From Deltaproteobacteria bacterium (GTDB lineage: Bacteria > Desulfobacterota > Desulfarculia > Adiutricales > Adiutricaceae): a stretch of DNA of 8,117 nt. Position numbers and translations under genes: made by a program. Of this stretch, positions 4,585-8,117 are shown piece by piece. The notes below the pieces were generated by a model. That model saw nothing but the letters and a program-made list of their open reading frames with translations, was not told the DNA's origin and ran no database searches. The number at the start of each line of letters is the position of its first letter. Within the stretch, counting starts at the first letter, position 1. The stretch is taken from contig JAISZP010000077.1 of the NCBI GenBank assembly GCA_031269135.1, positions 1-8,117 on the forward strand, written 5' to 3'.

Positions 4585-6607
4585 GACCACCCTGGCCGAA
4601 GCCCTCCTCTTTTTGACCAAGGTCACCAGTCGTTTCGGTTCAGTCGTAGACGGCACCAGCGTGCTGGACTACGAGCCGGAAGAAATCAAACGTCAGAGCA
4701 GCTTAGGCTCGGCGTTTCATTCTCTTCCCTGGAAAAAACAACAGATAACCTTCGTCGACACCCCCGGAGGCGAAAACTTTTTAAACGATACCAAGACTGT
4801 GCTGTACGGCGTTGATTCGGCTGTCGTGCTGGTCGACGCGGTAGATATGGTCAAGGTCTCCACCGAGAAGGGCTGGGCCTTTGCTGATTCGCTGAAGCTA
4901 CCTAGGTTAGTGGTAATCAATAAAATGGATCGCGAACGGGCGGACTTCTTTAAAGCTCTTGAAAACATCAACGAATCGTTCGCCTCTCCCAAAGCTATTC
5001 CGGTGGCCTTACCCATCGGCGCCGAAAGCGACTTCAAAGGAGTAGTCGATCTATTGACGCTCAAGGCCTACTCTTACGACAAAACCGGCGTTCCCAGCGA
5101 GATCCCCGTACCGGCGGATTTGGAGCCTGTGGTCGAACAATGGCGTGAGAAGCTGCTGGAGGCCATCTGCGAGACCGACGACATACTCTTGGAGAAATTC
5201 CTCGAGGGCGAGCAAATCACTAACGAAGAACTTGAGCCTGCCCTAAAAAAGGCCATCTTGGACAATCATATAGCGCCCGTCACCCCGACCGCGGCTCAGG
5301 GCTTGATCGGCCTCAGCCACCTTCTTGATTCCATCATAAACCGTCTCCCCTCCCCTCTGGAGCGCGGAAGCGTCTATGGTCATCCCCTGGATAAACCGGA
5401 TGAATTAGTCTACAAAGAGCCTGACCCTTCAGCTCCCTTCAGCGGCTTAGTCATCAAGACGATAGTTGACCCCTTCGCCGGGCAATTGACGATCTTCAGG
5501 GTCTTTTCCGGCACTCTGACGGCGGACGGCGGCTTTCAAAACGTCACCCGTTCTCAAAAAGAGCGCTTCGGCCAGCTTTTCGCCCTGGAAGGCAAGGCTC
5601 AGAAATCCATCGAAGAGGCTGGACCCGGCGATATAGTGGCCGTCGCCAAACTCAAAAATACCTTTACGGGCGACAGCATAACCGACGAGGCGGCTCCAGT
5701 CGTCTTTCCGGCTAGTCCCGCCATGGAACCGGTCGTTTCCTTCGCGGTCGAGGCGAAAAATAAAGGCGATGAAGAGAAGGTCTTTGCGGCCATCAACAAA
5801 ATGACCATCGAAGATGTGACTTTAAGGCTGACGCGCAACAACCAAACCAAAGAGATGATCCTCTCAGGAATGGGGCAAGTCCACGTAGATGCGACTCTGG
5901 AGAAGATCAAGCGCAAGTACGGCGTTGAGGTTATCCTAAAGAGTCCAAAGGTGGCCTTTAAGGAAACCATAAAGGGCAGAGCCAAAGTCCAGGGCAAATA
6001 CAAAAAACAGACCGGCGGCAAAGGCCAATACGGCGACGCGGTCATCGAACTCGAACCGCTGCCTCGCGGCGAGGGTTTCATCTTTGAAGACAAGATCGTC
6101 GGCGGCGTCATCCCCAGACAGTACATCCCGGCGGTGGAAAAAGGCATCGTGGAAGCCATGGCCGGCGGCGTGGTGAGCGGAAACCCCGTGGTCGACTGCA
6201 AAGTGGCCTTGGTGTTCGGCAGTTATCACGATGTCGATTCCTCTGAAATGGCCTTTAAGATCGCCGGCTCCATGGCCTTCAAAAAAGCCTTCATGGAATG
6301 TAAACCCACTATCCTGGAACCAATCATGCTCTTGACCGTAACGGTCCCCGACGAATTTATGGGCGACGTCATGGGCGATATTTCCAGCCGCAGGGGAAAA
6401 CTCTTAGGCACCGAGACGCACGGAAAAAAACAGGTCATCAACGCCCACGTCCCCCAGATGGAGCTTTTAGCTTACTCGCCCGTCTTGACTTCCATGACGG
6501 GAGGCAGGGGTTCTTTCTCTTTGGAATTCGCTCACTACGATGAAGCCCCGGCCCAAATCCGCGACAAAGTCATCGCTGAATTCAAACCGCAGGAAGAAAA
6601 AGAGTAG
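4526..6607 (+). CDS. fusA: Elongation factor G-like GTPase (EF-G2/FusA2 type)
   Basis: This is a ribosomal translocase-family GTPase of 693 aa acting in the cytoplasm on the ribosome. Domains appear in the normal EF-G order. In the GTPase domain are P-loop HGGAGKTT (15-22), G3 DTPGG (78-82) and G4 NKMD (132-135). The beta-barrel domain II follows, then domains III and IV with YHDVDSSE (His568, equivalent to the tip histidine needed for translocation), and domain V with [22 protein letters not shown]...SSRRG and SMTGGRGSF. Canonical EF-G has His after DTPG; here it is Gly (DTPGGENF), as in the divergent EF-G-like paralogues, so I read this as a second paralogue and not the housekeeping factor. 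No str-operon neighbours (rpsL, rpsG, tuf) are present. The frame is open back to TTG 4436, but homology begins at [17 protein letters not shown], so ATG 4526 is chosen despite its weak ribosome site. Its exact role is uncertain. Confidence 0.92.
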   Translation: MKDVAKQRTIALLSHGGAGKTTLAEALLFLTKVTSRFGSVVDGTSVLDYEPEEIKRQSSLGSAFHSLPWKKQQITFVDTPGGENFLNDTKTVLYGVDSAVVLVDAVDMVKVSTEKGWAFADSLKLPRLVVINKMDRERADFFKALENINESFASPKAIPVALPIGAESDFKGVVDLLTLKAYSYDKTGVPSEIPVPADLEPVVEQWREKLLEAICETDDILLEKFLEGEQITNEELEPALKKAILDNHIAPVTPTAAQGLIGLSHLLDSIINRLPSPLERGSVYGHPLDKPDELVYKEPDPSAPFSGLVIKTIVDPFAGQLTIFRVFSGTLTADGGFQNVTRSQKERFGQLFALEGKAQKSIEEAGPGDIVAVAKLKNTFTGDSITDEAAPVVFPASPAMEPVVSFAVEAKNKGDEEKVFAAINKMTIEDVTLRLTRNNQTKEMILSGMGQVHVDATLEKIKRKYGVEVILKSPKVAFKETIKGRAKVQGKYKKQTGGKGQYGDAVIELEPLPRGEGFIFEDKIVGGVIPRQYIPAVEKGIVEAMAGGVVSGNPVVDCKVALVFGSYHDVDSSEMAFKIAGSMAFKKAFMECKPTILEPIMLLTVTVPDEFMGDVMGDISSRRGKLLGTETHGKKQVINAHVPQMELLAYSPVLTSMTGGRGSFSLEFAHYDEAPAQIRDKVIAEFKPQEEKE

Positions 6608-6634
6608 CTTTTAAATCTAAACCAAACGCTGAAA

Positions 6635-6668
6635 AGCCTTTCAAAATCTTTTTTGGAAGGCTTTTTTT
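6635..6668 (+). terminator. Intrinsic terminator of the EF-G-like gene
   Basis: AGCCTTTC (6635-6642) pairs with GGAAGGCT (6655-6662) over 8 bp with one G-U pair, followed by seven T, 28 bp after the TAG stop. The reverse strand carries a run of four T after the same stem, so it may also stop the convergent transporter transcript, less efficiently. Confidence 0.85.
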
Positions 6669-6727
6669 ATGAGCTTTTGATTAAAACCGCTTGCTGGCGC
6701 AGCCCGCCAAAAACAGGGATTGTTCCC

Positions 6728-6759
6728 GATCCCGGCTGACATAGATCCCAGCCGACATG
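6728..6759. repeat. Two 16-bp imperfect tandem repeats
   Basis: GATCCCGGCTGACATA (6728-6743) is followed directly by GATCCCAGCCGACATG (6744-6759), 13 of 16 identical. It lies in the convergent gap between the EF-G-like gene and the transporter, next to the 14-bp array. Confidence 0.55.
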
Positions 6760-6772
6760 GCTTTCATAAATC

Positions 6773-6828
6773 ATCTCCGACGGATTATCCCTGACGGATC
6801 GTCTCCGATGGATTATCTCCGGCGGCCG
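6773..6828. repeat. Four 14-bp tandem repeats
   Basis: The units are ATCTCCGACGGATT, ATCCCTGACGGATC, GTCTCCGATGGATT and ATCTCCGGCGGCCG, sharing a TCYCYGRYGGAT-like core. The array stops 4 bp before the transporter stop codon. It could be a minisatellite-type expansion or a binding array; no coding role is evident. Confidence 0.6.
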
Positions 6829-6831
6829 ATT

Positions 6832-7830
6832 CTATATCGTCATCCAAACAGATAGGCCGCATCCTCCCAAAATGAGTATGGCCGTAGCCAAACGAGCCGC
6901 TCGAATCATTTCGTAGCGTGGATGGTCAGCCGTAATCTTAACCGGCTCTTGAGCTCTCTGGGCCGTCAAAGCTCCGGCAATCAACAAAGCGGCGCCGATG
7001 CCCATCGGCCAGGATAATTGCTCGCCTAAAAATATAACCCCGCAAGTCGCTCCTATGACCGGCTGAAATTGCAGAGTGATGGCGGCCGCAGCTGGAGAGG
7101 TGTTGATCTGAGCGACAGCCTGGCATACATAAGCGACGCTCACAGCCATGACTCCCCAGGCCATGGAAGGCAGCGCTCTGACGAATTCAGGCCATGAGCA
7201 CATGGTGTCCGTGCTCAGGGCGATGATGAAGCATAACAGGCTGCAAACAAAGGACTGAGAAGCTACAAGCTTCCAAGGATTCACTCTGACGGCAAAGTAG
7301 CCCATAATCACGATGTGAGCCACCCAGATCAAATCCGCCACCAACGTCAGCGCGTCGCCAAGGTTAAAGCCGCTCTGCTCCGCCGTGTTTCCGCCGATGA
7401 ACGCCAACCCGATCAGGCAGAGACTCAGCCCTATCCACACCTGACGGCGAGGAATTTGCCCCATGACGAACCCAAAGAGGGCCACCATGGAAACGTACAG
7501 AGAGGTTATGAAGCCTGACTTGGAGGCGGTCGTCATCGTCAAGCCGAACAGTTGAAGGGCCGTCCCCACCGTCAACAAAAACCCCAAACACAAGCCTGAC
7601 TTTAGAGCCATAAAGCGCCCTATGTCATAGTGAAAGTACTGAGCCGGCGCCTTCCTATGCCCCCAACGAAGAACCAAAGGCAAAAGAGCGACTGAACCAA
7701 ATAAATATCTTACCGCCGAAAAAGGCCATGGGTTTACGAAAGTCATGGCATGGCGGTTGATGGGCGAAGAGACTCCCCATATTATAGTTGCCGTCAAGAG
7801 CAACAGAATCGCTTTAGTTTTTAACGTCAT
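6832..7830 (-). CDS. EamA/DMT-family inner-membrane transporter
   Basis: This is a drug/metabolite-transporter superfamily permease of 332 aa. Two EamA repeats of five helices each can be traced. The first covers about residues 8-145, starting ILLLLTATIIWGVSSPINRHAM, with ALQLFGL and SGFITSLYVSMVALFGF typical of helices 3 and 4. The second covers about 160-295, starting GDALTLVADLIWVAHIVIMG, with TLQFQPVIGATCGVIFLGEQ and the final PMGIGAALLIAGALTA. After a short polar loop (residues 299-311) an extra hydrophobic segment, LATAILILGGCGLSVWMTI, ends the protein and could be an eleventh helix, placing the C-terminus opposite to usual. The ATG at 7830 has only a weak ribosome site. The gene stands alone, convergent to the EF-G-like gene. 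The substrate is unknown; amino acids or other small metabolites are common in the family. Confidence 0.88.
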   Translation of the reverse strand: MTLKTKAILLLLTATIIWGVSSPINRHAMTFVNPWPFSAVRYLFGSVALLPLVLRWGHRKAPAQYFHYDIGRFMALKSGLCLGFLLTVGTALQLFGLTMTTASKSGFITSLYVSMVALFGFVMGQIPRRQVWIGLSLCLIGLAFIGGNTAEQSGFNLGDALTLVADLIWVAHIVIMGYFAVRVNPWKLVASQSFVCSLLCFIIALSTDTMCSWPEFVRALPSMAWGVMAVSVAYVCQAVAQINTSPAAAAITLQFQPVIGATCGVIFLGEQLSWPMGIGAALLIAGALTAQRAQEPVKITADHPRYEMIRAARLATAILILGGCGLSVWMTI

Positions 7831-7883
7831 TTTAAACCGACAAGGCCAAAGGTCATGCTATGTTTTTTGGCCTCAAAATCCGA

Positions 7884-7894
7884 TTACCGGGTAA
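7884..7894. promoter_or_regulatory. Palindromic operator-like site, downstream copy
   Basis: TTACC-G-GGTAA is a perfect dyad around one base. It lies in the 5' leader of the transporter gene, about 55 bp before its ATG, and shares the 10-mer ACCGGGTAAA with the site inside the promoter. Confidence 0.5.
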
Positions 7895-7949
7895 ACTTAT
7901 TAAACAACAGCTAATGAATGGATAAAACCAATCAGCCGAAGTGAAAGCG

Positions 7950-7978
7950 AATATACGACCTTTACCCGGTTAAGTCAA
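7950..7978 (-). promoter_or_regulatory. Sigma70-type promoter of the transporter gene
   Basis: On the minus strand TTGACT (7978-7973), a 17-bp spacer and TATATT (7955-7950). Both hexamers match the consensus at 5 of 6. The predicted start is about 110 bp before the ATG. The spacer is occupied by an operator-like dyad, so a repressor could block RNA polymerase directly. Confidence 0.7.
7962..7972. promoter_or_regulatory. Palindromic operator-like site in the promoter spacer
   Basis: TTACCCGGTTA is a near-perfect dyad equal to the downstream copy apart from one arm base. It sits entirely between the -35 and -10 of the transporter promoter. Its centre is 78 bp from that of the downstream site. 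Placement and duplication suggest a dimeric regulator. Confidence 0.5.
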
Positions 7979-7984
7979 CTGGCG

Positions 7985-8022
7985 AAAAAACGGGTAGGCT
8001 GTCGACGTCAGGCGCGTTTTTT
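7985..8022. terminator. Terminator-like hairpin, possibly bidirectional
   Basis: AAAAAACG (7985-7992) and CGTTTTTT (8015-8022) are exactly complementary, enclosing weaker internal pairs (GCTG/CAGGC). Either strand therefore ends in a T6 run. It most likely ends a minus-strand transcript arriving from beyond the right edge, isolating the transporter promoter next to it. The GC part of the stem is short. Confidence 0.5.
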
Positions 8023-8117
8023 CCGTTACGTCTGCTCCTGGCGACGCCGACCGCTGGCTTTGGCTTCAGCGCGTGCGCGACGTTCTTTCTCTTTGATCAA
8101 AAAGCGGCGTATTTATT
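8023..8117. other. Right edge, no gene identified
   Basis: On the minus strand a 28-codon open stretch (8112-8029) encodes a strongly basic sequence (IKEKERRARAEAKASGRRRQEQT) ending at TAA 8026-8028, just before the terminator-like hairpin. However, another in-frame TAA lies at 8113-8115 and there is no ATG, so it cannot be the tail of a gene in that frame unless it starts at TTG. The other two minus frames stop within 16 codons of the edge. I make no gene call. Confidence 0.3.

Noticed and set aside
5599..6201. Minus-strand ORF of 200 codons inside the EF-G-like gene
   Set aside because: It is an antisense shadow of a conserved coding region, with no start context or family resemblance. The same holds for the ORFs at 4717-5064 and 5936-6229.
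1..8117. tRNA or rRNA genes
   Set aside because: No GTTCRA-type T-arm with matching acceptor stem or rRNA-like block was seen. The GTTGAAC boxes in the leader lack the surrounding cloverleaf.

Overview
The window looks like chromosomal DNA from a Gram-negative-type bacterium. It encodes an exported periplasmic-type solute-binding protein, an EF-G-like translation GTPase and an inner-membrane transporter, with sigma70-like promoters and intrinsic terminators. The EF-G variant and the orphan dipeptide-type binding protein would fit Desulfobacterota (delta-proteobacterial) genomes, but this is a weak inference. The single-copy genes are of moderate GC content. The insertion sequence and the intergenic DNA are clearly richer in A+T.

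Layout. (1) 1-320: AT-rich, no gene, with two minus-strand terminator hairpins. (2) 320-1930, minus: a family 5 (DppA/OppA-like) solute-binding protein with a signal peptide and no permease or ATPase gene beside it. (3) 1931-2461: an unusually long leader for that gene. It carries two copies of a module about 130 nt long. Each copy has a GTTGAACA box, then about 76 nt later the same 9+9-nt core around a small hairpin, then a strong intrinsic terminator that overlaps the core. A 13-bp tandem repeat array lies just upstream. (4) 2462-4127: an ISKra4-like insertion sequence with terminal inverted repeats, its own promoter, and a transposase split over two frames joined by an A9 slippery run (-1 shift). 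The first catalytic Asp appears to be replaced by Tyr. (5) 4128-4525: intergenic DNA with a near-consensus plus-strand promoter. (6) 4526-6607, plus: an EF-G paralogue (FusA2-like), followed by a terminator. (7) 6669-6831: two families of short tandem repeats. (8) 6832-7830, minus: an EamA/DMT-family transporter with a near-consensus promoter and two copies of a palindromic operator-like site. (9) 7979-8117: a terminator-like hairpin and the unidentified edge of a neighbouring region.

The three chromosomal genes are separate transcription units and show no shared pathway. The most unusual part is the tandem leader in front of the binding-protein gene. It could be a double attenuator or riboswitch controlling uptake, or a pair of tandem small RNAs; the sequence alone does not decide. 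The insertion sequence lies directly upstream and points the same way, so its transcription could also feed into this leader.
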